This document shows, one piece after another, positions 19,767 to 29,002 of a stretch of DNA of 64,000 bases (position 1 is its first letter; each line of letters starts with the position of its first letter). Source of the DNA: Gimibacter soli. Lineage in GTDB: Bacteria; Pseudomonadota; Alphaproteobacteria; Sphingomonadales; Kordiimonadaceae. Below the pieces are notes generated by a model. The model saw only the letters and a program-made list of their open reading frames with translations, was not told the DNA's origin and ran no database searches. The position numbers were made by a program, and so were the translations under genes. The stretch spans positions 2,480,001 through 2,544,000 of the forward strand of contig NZ_CP116805.1 in assembly GCF_028463845.1 (NCBI RefSeq), written 5' to 3'.

Positions 19767-20830
19767 ACGAAAACAATAATCCCATGCCCGCTGAACTGAT
19801 CGACGAAACGGCGCACGGCTGGGTCGCCCGTCAACGCTCCGGCATAATGGACGAAAGCGATGTCGCCGAGCTGAATGACTGGCTGGCTGCTGCCGAGCAG
19901 CACCGTGATGCCTATTGGCGAGCCCGGGCCTTCGATGAATCGCTCGATGACATCGCCGCCGAAGTACTCGAGCCCCTGCTCATCGCCGAGCTTGAGGCAG
20001 ATGCCGCGGCGGCCGCTGAAGCAAGGATGCCGGCAGGGCCCGCCACGGGCGATATATTGCCTTTCAGGAAGGCCGCCCCGCCAGCCCCAACAAACAGTGG
20101 ATGGCGCACGATGATGCAGGCAGCGGCAGTTTTTCTGGTGGCCGGGGTTGCCGGGCTCATGCTTTGGCAAGAGCCACCTGCCGAAGCAACAATTTACGAA
20201 ACTGCTGTCGGGCGGCAGCAAACGATCAGCCTGGCAGATGGCTCGGCCGTTACCCTCAACACCGGCAGTCGGCTCGAAGCGGGGCTTGACGGCAACGACC
20301 GGCATGTCCGCCTGCAGCAGGGCGAGGCCTTCTTCGATGTCTCGCACGATGAAGCCCATCCCTTTGTTGTTGAAAGCGGCAACACCCGCATCATTGTGCT
20401 TGGCACCAGTTTCAGCGTGCGCCACGACAGCGAAGGCGAAACCGTGGTCGTCCTCACCGGCCGGGTTCAGGTTCAATATGAAAACGACCAGCGCACCGAA
20501 AGCGCGCTTCTTTCCGCCAACGAGCGTATCAAGGTCAGTGAGACTGATGAGCCGAAAGTCGAGAAAAGCGAGCCGGGGATCGATTTCGCCTGGCGGGATG
20601 GCTGGCTGAGATTCCGCCAGACTCCCCTGGCCGAGGCCGTCGCGGATCTCAACCGTTATCGCCGCCAGAAGCTTGTCATCGAGGACGAACGCCTAAAGAA
20701 CTTGCCCCTGACAGCCGACTTCAGGTTTGAACAGGAAGCTGACACGGTCAAGGCACTGGAAGCCGCCTTCAACCTGAAGGCACGCCGCAGCACGACAGGC
20801 GAGATGATCCTTGAAGCTGCGCAGTCCTGA
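19763..20830 (+). CDS. FecR-family anti-sigma/sigma-regulator
   Basis: 355 residues. N-terminal cytoplasmic DUF4880-like part (ETAHGWVARQRSG, then LNDWLAAAEQHRDAYWRA), a single transmembrane segment at about residues 115-132 (MQAAAVFLVAGVAGLMLW), a periplasmic FecR domain (GRQQTISLADGSAVTLNTGS, VRLQQGEAFFDVSHD, VLGTSFSVRHD) and a C-terminal DUF4974/STN-like segment (FRQTPLAEAVADLNRY, KALEAAF). It binds the sigma factor and transmits the occupied state of the STN-bearing receptor. Overlaps the sigma gene by 4 bases and the receptor gene by 20. Confidence 0.93.
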   Translation: MNENNNPMPAELIDETAHGWVARQRSGIMDESDVAELNDWLAAAEQHRDAYWRARAFDESLDDIAAEVLEPLLIAELEADAAAAAEARMPAGPATGDILPFRKAAPPAPTNSGWRTMMQAAAVFLVAGVAGLMLWQEPPAEATIYETAVGRQQTISLADGSAVTLNTGSRLEAGLDGNDRHVRLQQGEAFFDVSHDEAHPFVVESGNTRIIVLGTSFSVRHDSEGETVVVLTGRVQVQYENDQRTESALLSANERIKVSETDEPKVEKSEPGIDFAWRDGWLRFRQTPLAEAVADLNRYRRQKLVIEDERLKNLPLTADFRFEQEADTVKALEAAFNLKARRSTTGEMILEAAQS

Positions 20831-23800
20831 CCATCGCAAACGGAGCAAGGCACTTCTTGGCCTTGCGCTTTGCGGCATCACATTGCCTGCCGCCGGCGCC
20901 GATGAGGTGCGGGCAGCGATGGAGTTCACTATCCCGAGCCAGCCGCTGCCGGCCGCGCTGACATCCTATGTCGACCAGACCGGCATCGGTATCGTCGTCG
21001 ACAGCCGGCTGATTGCCGGCAAGACAGCCCGGGCCGTCACCGGTCCGATGCTCCCGCTTGATGCACTGGAACACATGCTGGCGGACAGCGGGCTCGATAT
21101 CCGGCGGATTGGCCAAGGCACAGTATCGCTGACGCCCATGCGCGCCCTCAATGTTGACAGTGCCCGCCGGATCGCGCCCTTGCCGGTTGCCGAAATACGG
21201 CATACGGCCGCCCGTGACATCCCGATTGAAGAACTGCTGGTAATCGGCGAACGACCGCCGCAATTCACCCAGCCGAACGGCCACCCTGTCTCACGGCTCA
21301 ATTTGGATCAGATTTCCGGCAACGGCTATCTGACTGCAGCAGACGCACTGACCAGCCTGCCAATGATGGAATCGACCATCGGTCTTATCAACTCGGCGAT
21401 TTATGGAACGGCCACCGCCCTCTCGCTGGTTGAACTGCGAGGGCTCGGCGCAATGCGCACCCTTGTCCTTGTGAACGGCAAGCGCGTCGCCAGTACGCTT
21501 GGCGGCAACGACATGCTGCAAGGTACCGATCTCAATTCCATCCCGCTTGATGACATCGAACAGATTGAGGTCATCAGGGGCAATAGCTCGGCGGAATATG
21601 GCGAAGAAGCTATCGGCGGCGTCATCAACTTCAAGCTGGCGCGGGACAGGGAAGGCTTTTCGCTGACGACAAACAGCGGCATCAGCCAAAAGGGCGACCG
21701 GCAGAATATCAGCGGCAGCATGCGCTATGGCACGCCCTTCAGTGGTGGATCGGGCTTTGTTTCCGGCAGCATTTCCTACGCTGCTTCTGGCGGGCTTCTC
21801 ATGAGCGACCGCCGGATTACATCGAGCCCTGCCGACTTCGCGAAAGATGGCAGAAGGGTCCCGTTTCAGGAGGGGGGCGTCTATACGCCGGGCTTCGGCG
21901 GCAGCACCTTTACGCAGAACGGCACTATCATCGGCTATTGGACAGCCGATGGGGAACTGCGCAACTTTTCGGACGGCTCCTACCTCATCGCCCCGGACGG
22001 CAGCTCGATCACACGGCCCGAAGGCAAGCCCGGCGAGCGGTACAATTATTCAAGCGCCCAGTCGCTGGTTGCGCCGCTGGAGCGTTGGACCGCAAACTTC
22101 TACATCGACAAGGATATCGGCAGCAGCGCCGAATGGCGCCTTGATGCCGGCTTTGCCCGCTCAAGCGCTGACACGACCCTCGCGCCGCTGCCGCTGGTCG
22201 CGGGTACCGATATCGTCGAAGCGACGAGCCCGATTTATGGCATCGATCTCGATCATCCTGCGATCCCGGAGAGTGTGCGGCAGGAACTGCTGGCCGCGTC
22301 CGGCGGTGCGGCATCTCGCCTGCTGCTCACCCGGCGTCTTGTAGAACTTGGCAGCCGAACGTGGCTTTTGGACCGGGATACGATCAACGCCTCAACCGGC
22401 ATTTCGGGCAGCTTTGCCGATATCTGGCACTATGACCTCGACCTCCTCTACAGCCAGACCATCGTCAAGGAACGCCGCCGGGGGCTGGTCAACCTTTCAA
22501 AGCTGTTGCGGGCACTGGATGCCGAAGACTGCGCGGCCGAGCCCGGTTGCACGCCGGTGCATCTGTTTGGCGCTAACGGGATATCACCTGAGGCCGCCAT
22601 CTATATCGGCGCGGCAGAAACACGGCGCCGTCTGACAAGCTACAGCAAGATTGCCAGCTTCTCGCTGGAAGGCAACCTACGCTTCCTTGGGCGTCCCACG
22701 ACCCTGAATACCGGGCTGGAATATCGCCACGACAAGATCAAGGACCGCCCGGAAAGCAGACATGCCCCCGGCGAGGTACTCAGTACCTTCCCCCTTCTTT
22801 CGACGGAGGGCAGCACAAGCGTGCCATCTGCCTGGTCACGGCTTTCTCTCTCGCTCATCGACAACAAGCCTTTTGTCCATGCGCTGAACGTTAACATGGC
22901 TGCACGGGTGAGTTCCCAGGGCAGCTCCGGGACGCTTTTCAGCCGTAGCCACAGCCTTGACTGGCAACCCGCCAAAGGGATTTCGGTCAATTTTTCCTAC
23001 AGCCGAAGTGAACGCCCGCCCTCAACACTCGAAATGTTCCTGAACGGCCCATTTGGCTACGATCCCTACAACGATCCCTGTGCCGGGATAGAAATCCCCG
23101 ACAACTCAGACCTCGCGGCGAACTGTGATGCCGTACTGCCAACAGATGCCCATGATCTGTTCGAGCAGGAGAACCCCAATACGCTCGTCTGGTACGAAGG
23201 CAGCACCGAGCTTGAGGCGGAACAGATCAAGAGCACTTCTCTTGGCGTTGATTTCGCCACCCAGCCCATATGGCCGGACGCAGGTTTTCAGGCTGGCCTA
23301 AGCATTGACTGGTACCGTAACCGACTTTGGAATGTGATCGGATACCCTACCGCTTCCGACGTGCTGGCGACCTGCTATCAGTCGCCGGAGTTTTCCCACC
23401 GCTTTTGCGGTGCCGCCCCGCTCAGTGGCCGTCCGATCATCACGCGCGACCCGGTCTCCGGGCAGGTCAGCCGCGTCATCGTCACCCCGCTTGCACAGGG
23501 CCGCGGCAGCACCGAAGGCGTTGAGACTGAATTATGGTTCAGCTTCGACACATCGAATGGCGCCCTTGGCAACAAGTACGGGCTGCAACATCTCGATCTC
23601 AGCATTTCGCACCATTATTCGATCAAGGTTTCGCGGCAGCTGTCGCTGCAACAGGACGAACAGAATCTGAGCGGAACGACAAAATATCCGAAGCACCGGA
23701 TGGAAGTCCGTTCGGACCTTGATTTCGATGCGCTTGCCATTGGCCTGTCGGCCCACATCCGGGGCCCCGGATACGCCGATGCCGCCCCCCTGCCAATCGC

Positions 23801-24005
23801 CGCCGCCCGGGCACCCTGGATTGTCACCATGGACTTGTCGGCACGCTACCGGCTGAGCGACACCGTTACCATGACGGCGTCCGTGCAGAACCTGTTCAAC
23901 AAGGACGCGCCCTTCTTCGCCTTCAGCACAACCTCAGGCACGTCCCCAGAATATTATGACGTGGTGGGAAGACGATTCAGTCTTGGCGTGCGCCTCGCAT
24001 TCTGA
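20811..24005 (+). CDS. TonB-dependent receptor with STN signalling domain (FecA-like transducer)
   Basis: 1064 residues starting at a TTG, overlapping fecR by 20 bases. Signal peptide (KALLGLALCGITLPAAGA) then the secretin/TonB N-terminal domain (FTIPSQPLPAALTSYVDQTG to about residue 105), which contacts FecR. TonB-box/plug: IEELLVIGERPP, VELRGLGAMRTLVLVNGKR, GNSSAEYGEEAIGGVINFKL. The barrel ends in SLGVRLAF. The domain order and gene order sigma-FecR-receptor define a cell-surface signalling operon in which ligand binding switches on transcription. The ligand is not known; the receptor resembles the Oar/caulobacterial class more than a classic siderophore receptor. Confidence 0.93.
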   Translation: MKLRSPDHRKRSKALLGLALCGITLPAAGADEVRAAMEFTIPSQPLPAALTSYVDQTGIGIVVDSRLIAGKTARAVTGPMLPLDALEHMLADSGLDIRRIGQGTVSLTPMRALNVDSARRIAPLPVAEIRHTAARDIPIEELLVIGERPPQFTQPNGHPVSRLNLDQISGNGYLTAADALTSLPMMESTIGLINSAIYGTATALSLVELRGLGAMRTLVLVNGKRVASTLGGNDMLQGTDLNSIPLDDIEQIEVIRGNSSAEYGEEAIGGVINFKLARDREGFSLTTNSGISQKGDRQNISGSMRYGTPFSGGSGFVSGSISYAASGGLLMSDRRITSSPADFAKDGRRVPFQEGGVYTPGFGGSTFTQNGTIIGYWTADGELRNFSDGSYLIAPDGSSITRPEGKPGERYNYSSAQSLVAPLERWTANFYIDKDIGSSAEWRLDAGFARSSADTTLAPLPLVAGTDIVEATSPIYGIDLDHPAIPESVRQELLAASGGAASRLLLTRRLVELGSRTWLLDRDTINASTGISGSFADIWHYDLDLLYSQTIVKERRRGLVNLSKLLRALDAEDCAAEPGCTPVHLFGANGISPEAAIYIGAAETRRRLTSYSKIASFSLEGNLRFLGRPTTLNTGLEYRHDKIKDRPESRHAPGEVLSTFPLLSTEGSTSVPSAWSRLSLSLIDNKPFVHALNVNMAARVSSQGSSGTLFSRSHSLDWQPAKGISVNFSYSRSERPPSTLEMFLNGPFGYDPYNDPCAGIEIPDNSDLAANCDAVLPTDAHDLFEQENPNTLVWYEGSTELEAEQIKSTSLGVDFATQPIWPDAGFQAGLSIDWYRNRLWNVIGYPTASDVLATCYQSPEFSHRFCGAAPLSGRPIITRDPVSGQVSRVIVTPLAQGRGSTEGVETELWFSFDTSNGALGNKYGLQHLDLSISHHYSIKVSRQLSLQQDEQNLSGTTKYPKHRMEVRSDLDFDALAIGLSAHIRGPGYADAAPLPIAAARAPWIVTMDLSARYRLSDTVTMTASVQNLFNKDAPFFAFSTTSGTSPEYYDVVGRRFSLGVRLAF

Positions 24006-24085
24006 CCACGCCTACGGAAGCATCGTCAGGTGGCATGTATCCTGCTACTGTCGGGATATAGTGAAATGTTCAGGAAACTCCCCCG

Positions 24086-25804
24086 ATGTCCAATCCATAT
24101 CAATCGCTTGGCCCTTCAAAATTCTGGCGCTCCGGTGTCGCTGAAATTGAACAGGGCAAAAGCTTTCCTGACATCTGGTGCCCCAAATACCCGGTTGGCG
24201 AGCAGTCCGGATTCATCACAGCCGGGTCTTGCTTTGCCCAGCATGTCGGCAAATGGCTGACATCGAACGGCTTTCGATTTTCGCCGTCCAGGCTTGCGCC
24301 AGCGTTCAATTTTTCCTTCGCGCTCGGCAACATCTACACCCCTGCCCTGATGCGCCAGTGGCTGGAGGCCGCTGCAGGAGGCAAAACCCTCACCGGGCAC
24401 ATTGCCGAAACGGACGGCAAGTTTTTTGACCTGCTGCGCCCTGCTGTGGTCACGGACGGGTTTGAAAGCGCTGCTACCTTACAGGAAGCCAGAGAAAAGG
24501 CGATTGCCGAGATCGCGGAGCAGATCAGGAGTGCGGAGATATTCGTGTTCACGCTCGGCCTGACTGAAGCATGGCGCCATAGCGATGGTACGGTCTATCC
24601 CATGTGCCCGGGCACGATCTGCGGCACATTTGACCCCACCGCCCACCACTTCCACAATTATGGCCACGCCGAAACGCTGGCCGAAATGAAGGCCGTGCGG
24701 CGCCTCGCCCGCGAAATCAACCCGGATATCCGCTTCCTCCTGACCGTATCGCCCGTTCCGCTCACCGCCACAGCAGCAGACGACCATGTGCTTGTGGCAA
24801 CGACCTATTCAAAATCGGTGCTGCGGGCCGTTGCCGGCGAGCTTGCCGCAAGCCATGCTGATATCGACTATTTCCCTTCCTTCGAGCTGATTGCCTCCCC
24901 GCCGATCCAGGGACGGTATTTCGAGGAAAACCAGCGCAACGTGAAACCCGAAGGCGTGTCATTTGTGATGTCGCACCTGAGGGCAGGCCTTGGAGGGGCG
25001 CCCCAAGACTCAGCGCAGCCCGTGGCCGCTGACGAAGATGCCATTTGCGAGGAATTGCAGCTCGAAAGCTGGAACAACAGCTCGAAAGTCGATACCACGG
25101 CGCGCTTCTGCCTCGTCGGCGATAGCCATATGCCGCTTCTGGCCAGGAGTTTCGCCCGGGCTAACATCCCAACGGTCGGCGGCATGACCATGATGGGGGC
25201 TTCGTGGGCCGCGGGCAAATTCCGCCCCGATGAGGACGACTTCTTCGTGCCGCTCGAGGGCCGGGCATCCCGTCGCAACTGGCTGCAAACGCTCGAGCAT
25301 CTTGAAGCCATCGAAAAGGTCGCAGGTAAGCCGGTTATCGTGACCAACATCGGCCTCAATACAAGGGCCAGCGTCAATCAGCTGATCCAGTGGCTGCAAG
25401 CCCGCAACATGTTGCAAAATCTGGACGTCAACAAATGCTTCGACTTCTTCAATGAAGTGAAGGCCCCACACAAGGCCGCCATCAAGGCATTTGTCGATGC
25501 GGGATACGGGGTCGTTGTTTTCTCCGACCCGCCATTGCAACGCTTCTACGACACCGGCTCGGAGATCGAACCGTTTGTCGAGCTTTATGAGAAACTCTAT
25601 TGCCTTGTCGTGCGCTCGGTGGGCGCCGAATTCATTCTGGTGCGGGAAAAGATGGCGGAGGAGGGCCGGATCAGCGAAGCCCTGTGCTCTGACACACCGC
25701 TGGCGGACGGCGGGCGGGACTGGATGCACGGCAGCGATGCCTATTATGACATCATCCGCGACTGGCTTGTCGCCCTTGAGAAAACAAAAAGCCCGGTCAG
25801 ATGA
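24086..25804 (+). CDS. GSCFA-domain protein with a second SGNH-like domain
   Basis: 572 residues. The family signature GSCFA is at residues 47-51, followed by FTLGLTEAWR near 155, TVSPVPLTAT near 220 and NVKPEGVSFVMS near 285, together the SGNH-like fold of GSCFA proteins. After a linker a second domain opens with FCLVGDSHMPLLARSF (GDS at 345-347) and includes TNIGLNTRASVNQL. GSCFA proteins are found next to polysaccharide or lipid modification genes and are probably esterases or acyltransferases; the tandem second GDS domain is less common. Stop codon lies inside the hairpin of a terminator shared with tRNA-Pro. Confidence 0.85.
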   Translation: MSNPYQSLGPSKFWRSGVAEIEQGKSFPDIWCPKYPVGEQSGFITAGSCFAQHVGKWLTSNGFRFSPSRLAPAFNFSFALGNIYTPALMRQWLEAAAGGKTLTGHIAETDGKFFDLLRPAVVTDGFESAATLQEAREKAIAEIAEQIRSAEIFVFTLGLTEAWRHSDGTVYPMCPGTICGTFDPTAHHFHNYGHAETLAEMKAVRRLAREINPDIRFLLTVSPVPLTATAADDHVLVATTYSKSVLRAVAGELAASHADIDYFPSFELIASPPIQGRYFEENQRNVKPEGVSFVMSHLRAGLGGAPQDSAQPVAADEDAICEELQLESWNNSSKVDTTARFCLVGDSHMPLLARSFARANIPTVGGMTMMGASWAAGKFRPDEDDFFVPLEGRASRRNWLQTLEHLEAIEKVAGKPVIVTNIGLNTRASVNQLIQWLQARNMLQNLDVNKCFDFFNEVKAPHKAAIKAFVDAGYGVVVFSDPPLQRFYDTGSEIEPFVELYEKLYCLVVRSVGAEFILVREKMAEEGRISEALCSDTPLADGGRDWMHGSDAYYDIIRDWLVALEKTKSPVR

Positions 25805-25815
25805 CCGGGCTTTTT
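25786..25815. terminator. Bidirectional terminator overlapping the GSCFA stop codon
   Basis: Stem AAAAAGCCCGGTC (25786-25798) / GACCGGGCTTTTT (25803-25815), 13 bp perfect, loop AGAT. The TGA stop 25802-25804 is within the hairpin. The flanking A/T runs give a T-tract on each strand, so it can also stop transcription of the minus-strand tRNA-Pro. Confidence 0.9.
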
Positions 25816-25818
25816 ATC

Positions 25819-25896
<78 letters not shown>

Positions 25897-25951
25897 ACGC
25901 CCGCTCCTTCTAGGGAACTGTAGCATCGCTTGGCAAGCGGAAAGTTCGGGA

Positions 25952-26425
25952 TTATTCGCCCGCGGCGATCAGGTCGTGCAGGATACGGTCGCCCGGCTTG
26001 ATGCCGAGCTCCGCTGCGCGGCCACCGGCAAGCTCCAGGACACCGATCACCCTGCCCTTCGAGGGGCGCGGATCATCGGTCTCAGGCTCGGCATTGGCGA
26101 TGATATTGGCCACCCGGCCATCGGTGCGGATAAAGAGCATATCAAGCGGGATCAGCGTATTGCGCATCCAGAACTGGGCGCGCACGGGCTCCTCGAAGAT
26201 GAAAAGCATGCCGTGATCGGGGGCCAGATGGGTGCGGAACATCAGCCCTTCGGCGCGGGACATGTCATCCGTTGCCGTTTCCACCTGAAATTCGATCCGG
26301 GCGCCATCGCCCTTCACGACAGCAAGTGGCGAAAGCGGCCCTTGTTGTTCGCCCGCCGCAAGCGGCAAGGCGGCCACTGCCAGAAGGCAGAAGCCGGCCA
26401 ATAATGTTTTGAAGGTACGCAGCAC
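25952..26425 (-). CDS. Secreted DUF192 protein
   Basis: 157 residues with a clear signal peptide (FKTLLAGFCLLAVAALPLAAG) and one DUF192 domain: RAEGLMFRTHLAPDHGMLFIF, QFWMRNTLIPLDMLFI, and VLELAGGRAAELGIKPGD. The family is small, often exported and of unknown biochemical role. Same strand and 24 bases downstream of the double cold-shock gene, so it may be cotranscribed with it. Confidence 0.9.
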   Translation of the reverse strand: MLRTFKTLLAGFCLLAVAALPLAAGEQQGPLSPLAVVKGDGARIEFQVETATDDMSRAEGLMFRTHLAPDHGMLFIFEEPVRAQFWMRNTLIPLDMLFIRTDGRVANIIANAEPETDDPRPSKGRVIGVLELAGGRAAELGIKPGDRILHDLIAAGE

Positions 26426-26449
26426 AGATTGCCCCTGGGCTTTAAGGGA

Positions 26450-27001
26450 TCACGCGTCCCCGGGCAGTGCGATCTGGGCTACAAGCGGCCCGCGCTCGCC
26501 CCGGCCGATCCGTACGCGTACGGCCTGCCCGGGCTCGAGATCCGTCAGGCCTGCCCGGCGCAGCGTCTCGATATGGACGAAAATATCAGGTGTGCCTTCA
26601 CCACGCGACACGAAACCGTATCCCTTGGTGCGGTTGAACCATTTGACACTGACGTCTTCATATTCGCGCGCGACCTCAACTTCCATCCCCGGATGGGAGA
26701 AGGACGAACGCCCCAGATCTTCGGGCGAAACGGCTGTTGAAAGGTCGAGCGAGCTTACACGAACAGCCTGCCGCCCCTTGTCGCGGGCGACAGCTTCGCA
26801 AATCACGGTTGTCCCCTCGGGGACTGAACGGCGTCCAATTTCACGCAGTACGGAGAAATGGAGAAGAATGTCGCCATTGCCATCATCGGGCACCATGAAT
26901 CCGTAGCCTTTCACGGCATCGAACCATTTGACGCGCCCGGTAACTTGCTGCGCATTCTCGACGGGCCGGTCCTCCAAACGCGCCTGATCACGGCCACTCA
27001 T
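26450..27001 (-). CDS. Double cold-shock-domain protein
   Basis: 183 residues containing two CSDs. First: [28 protein letters not shown], at about residues 18-85. Second: [32 protein letters not shown], at about 115-180. Both keep the RNP1 (KGYGF) and RNP2 (F/L-V/L-H-x) aromatic residues, so both should bind single-stranded nucleic acid. Tandem-CSD proteins of this size are typical of alphaproteobacteria. A perfect TTAA-N7-TTAAC box lies 50 bases upstream. Confidence 0.92.
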   Translation of the reverse strand: MSGRDQARLEDRPVENAQQVTGRVKWFDAVKGYGFMVPDDGNGDILLHFSVLREIGRRSVPEGTTVICEAVARDKGRQAVRVSSLDLSTAVSPEDLGRSSFSHPGMEVEVAREYEDVSVKWFNRTKGYGFVSRGEGTPDIFVHIETLRRAGLTDLEPGQAVRVRIGRGERGPLVAQIALPGDA

Positions 27002-27051
27002 ATCTACCCCCCTTAAATAGTCACGGACGGATATGCCTGACCGCCCAAAAA

Positions 27052-27067
27052 TTAACCATTCATTAAC
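27052..27067 (+). promoter_or_regulatory. Candidate CtrA-binding box
   Basis: TTAA (27052-27055), seven bases, TTAAC (27063-27067), an exact match to the alphaproteobacterial CtrA consensus. It lies between the double cold-shock gene (start 27001, minus) and the nhaB terminator, so the former is the likely target. Confidence 0.5.
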
Positions 27068-27094
27068 TATATAGCAAACATTGGCTCAAAATAA

Positions 27095-27127
27095 AACCGC
27101 CCGCAACTGTTTTCGTTGCGGGCGGTT
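27095..27127 (-). terminator. Intrinsic terminator of nhaB
   Basis: Perfect 13-bp stem 27095-27107 / 27115-27127 (AACCGCCCGCAAC and its complement) with a 7-base loop. Read on the minus strand it is followed by TTTTATTTT. It lies 51 bases after the nhaB stop. Confidence 0.92.
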
Positions 27128-27178
27128 TGTCGTTTCGTCACCGGCCTGTTGCTTCAAGACAACGGGCAGGAACTTGTT

Positions 27179-28801
27179 TTAGTGACCGGTTTTATCCGGA
27201 ACACCGTGCGTACCGGCGGTGTCACCCATGTCGGCAGCTTCGCCCACAAGCTCATGGTGATGCTTGATCAGCTTGGCTTCATACATGTATTCGGTGCCCG
27301 GAATAAGCAGGTGGGCAACGGCAAGATAGCCAATGATCGACATGGTGATCGTGTAGGGCAGCGCCATCACGACCATGCGCATGTAGCTGAGCCGGATGAG
27401 GGGCGCGAGCGCGCTCGTCAGCAGGAACAGGAATGCAGCCTGGCCGTTCGGGGTCGCAACCGACGGGATGTTGGTGCCGGTGTTGATCGCCACAGCCATC
27501 ATGTCGAAGGTGTCGCGGTCGATCACGTGGGTCGACAGTGCCTTCGCAGCTTCAGTGATATAGACCGTTGCCACGAACACGTTGTCCGAGATCGCCGATA
27601 GCACCCCGTTCGCCACATAGAAGGCTGTGATCTGGCCGTGCCCGTCAAGGCTCAGCACGAGATCAGTGACCGGACGGAAGAGATCGAGGTTACCGATCAC
27701 CGCCACAACCGCGAAGAAGACCACGAGCAGCGAGGTGAAGGGCAGTGCTTCCTGGAAAGCATGGCCGATCTGGTGTTCTTCGGTCACACCGGTCAGCGCC
27801 GATGCGAGAACGATGATGGTCAGGCCGATAAGACCGACAGCGGCAAGGTGGAACAGAAGCGCCACGATCAGCCAAAGGGCAACAATGCCCTGAAGTACGA
27901 GCGAAATCTTGTCCTTCTTCGTGCGGCGCCCGCTTTCGTAGGCGTCATAGTCCTGCAGGATGGTGAGGACTTTCGGCGGAATCTTGCCGCCATAGCCGAA
28001 CCAGCCGGTGAGCTCGAGCAGCACACAGGTGATGAGGCCGGTGAAGAGAACCGGAATGGTCACGGGCGACATGCGGAGGAAGAATTCCGCAAATCCCCAG
28101 TTGGCGCGGCTGCCGATCATCAGGTTCTGCGGCTCGCCAACGATGGTGCAAACGCCACCAAGGGCGGTACCGACAGCAGCGTGCATCATCAGGCTGCGCA
28201 GGAACGCGCGGAAACCTTCAAGGTCTTCCTGACCAAGCGGCTCGATCGTCGTGTCGTCGCCGTGATCGTGGTCGTGATGGTAATCCTTGCCCGAAGCTAC
28301 CTTGTGGTAGATCGAGTAGAAACCGACCGAAATCGCGATAACGACGGCGATAACCGTGAGCGCATCAAGGAAGGCCGACAGGAAGGCGCCGGCAAAGCAG
28401 AACATCAGGCCAAGAAGGACCTTGTTCTTGACGCGCACCAGGAGCTTCGTGAAGACAAACAGCAGCATGTCTTTCAGGAAGTGGATACCCGCTACCATGA
28501 AGACGAGGAGCAGGATCACTTCAAGGCCGTGCTGGACCTCGTAATAGACCTGATCGGGCGACGCCATGCCGATGGCGATGGCCTCGATGGCGAGAAGACC
28601 GCCGGGCTGCAGCGGATAGCATTTCAGCGCCATCGCAAGGCAGAAGATGAATTCGAGAACGAGCACCCAGCCGGCGATCCACGGATCCACGGCGAAATAG
28701 ATGATCGGGTTAATTACAAGAAATGCCAGAATGGTCAGCTTGTACCATTCGGCGGAATGCCCGAGGAAAAGTCTCCCCGTCGGGTTCGCAAAAAGCGACA
28801 T
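27179..28801 (-). CDS. nhaB: Na+/H+ antiporter NhaB
   Basis: 540 residues with about twelve membrane segments. Strong resemblance to E. coli NhaB by eye: [21 protein letters not shown] near residue 50, [16 protein letters not shown] near 140, [51 protein letters not shown] and [21 protein letters not shown]. Exports sodium in exchange for protons at the inner membrane. Oddity: a cytoplasmic loop near residues 172-185 carries HHDHDH, a histidine/aspartate cluster I do not recall from the enterobacterial protein. Confidence 0.96.
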   Translation of the reverse strand: MSLFANPTGRLFLGHSAEWYKLTILAFLVINPIIYFAVDPWIAGWVLVLEFIFCLAMALKCYPLQPGGLLAIEAIAIGMASPDQVYYEVQHGLEVILLLVFMVAGIHFLKDMLLFVFTKLLVRVKNKVLLGLMFCFAGAFLSAFLDALTVIAVVIAISVGFYSIYHKVASGKDYHHDHDHGDDTTIEPLGQEDLEGFRAFLRSLMMHAAVGTALGGVCTIVGEPQNLMIGSRANWGFAEFFLRMSPVTIPVLFTGLITCVLLELTGWFGYGGKIPPKVLTILQDYDAYESGRRTKKDKISLVLQGIVALWLIVALLFHLAAVGLIGLTIIVLASALTGVTEEHQIGHAFQEALPFTSLLVVFFAVVAVIGNLDLFRPVTDLVLSLDGHGQITAFYVANGVLSAISDNVFVATVYITEAAKALSTHVIDRDTFDMMAVAINTGTNIPSVATPNGQAAFLFLLTSALAPLIRLSYMRMVVMALPYTITMSIIGYLAVAHLLIPGTEYMYEAKLIKHHHELVGEAADMGDTAGTHGVPDKTGH

Positions 28802-29002
28802 TGTCCACCCCTAAACTTTATTGGAAGTCCTCAATCCGGTCGCAGCTTTTCCCTGGCCAGCTTCCGGCGTGCAGTTCGCTTTTACAAACCCCCTATTCCC
28901 AAATCAAGGATAACCGGTAGCGATACCGGCTATCGGCTTAAGGCTTGCCAGCCACAGCGGGGCGGCGCTAGTCTCCGGCAAAATGGGGATGGGCACACGC
29001 GT

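Noticed and set aside
28914-28929. Hairpin CCGGTA-GCGA-TACCGG upstream of the xdhC-like gene
   Set aside because: Only six pairs, no T-tract and no conserved riboswitch-like features, so neither a terminator nor a riboswitch (for example a Moco element) can be claimed.
27638-29002. A long plus-strand open frame runs into the xdhC-like gene from far upstream
   Set aside because: It is antisense to nhaB, has the composition of a reverse-frame shadow, and the XdhC domain begins only after the ATG at 29003.
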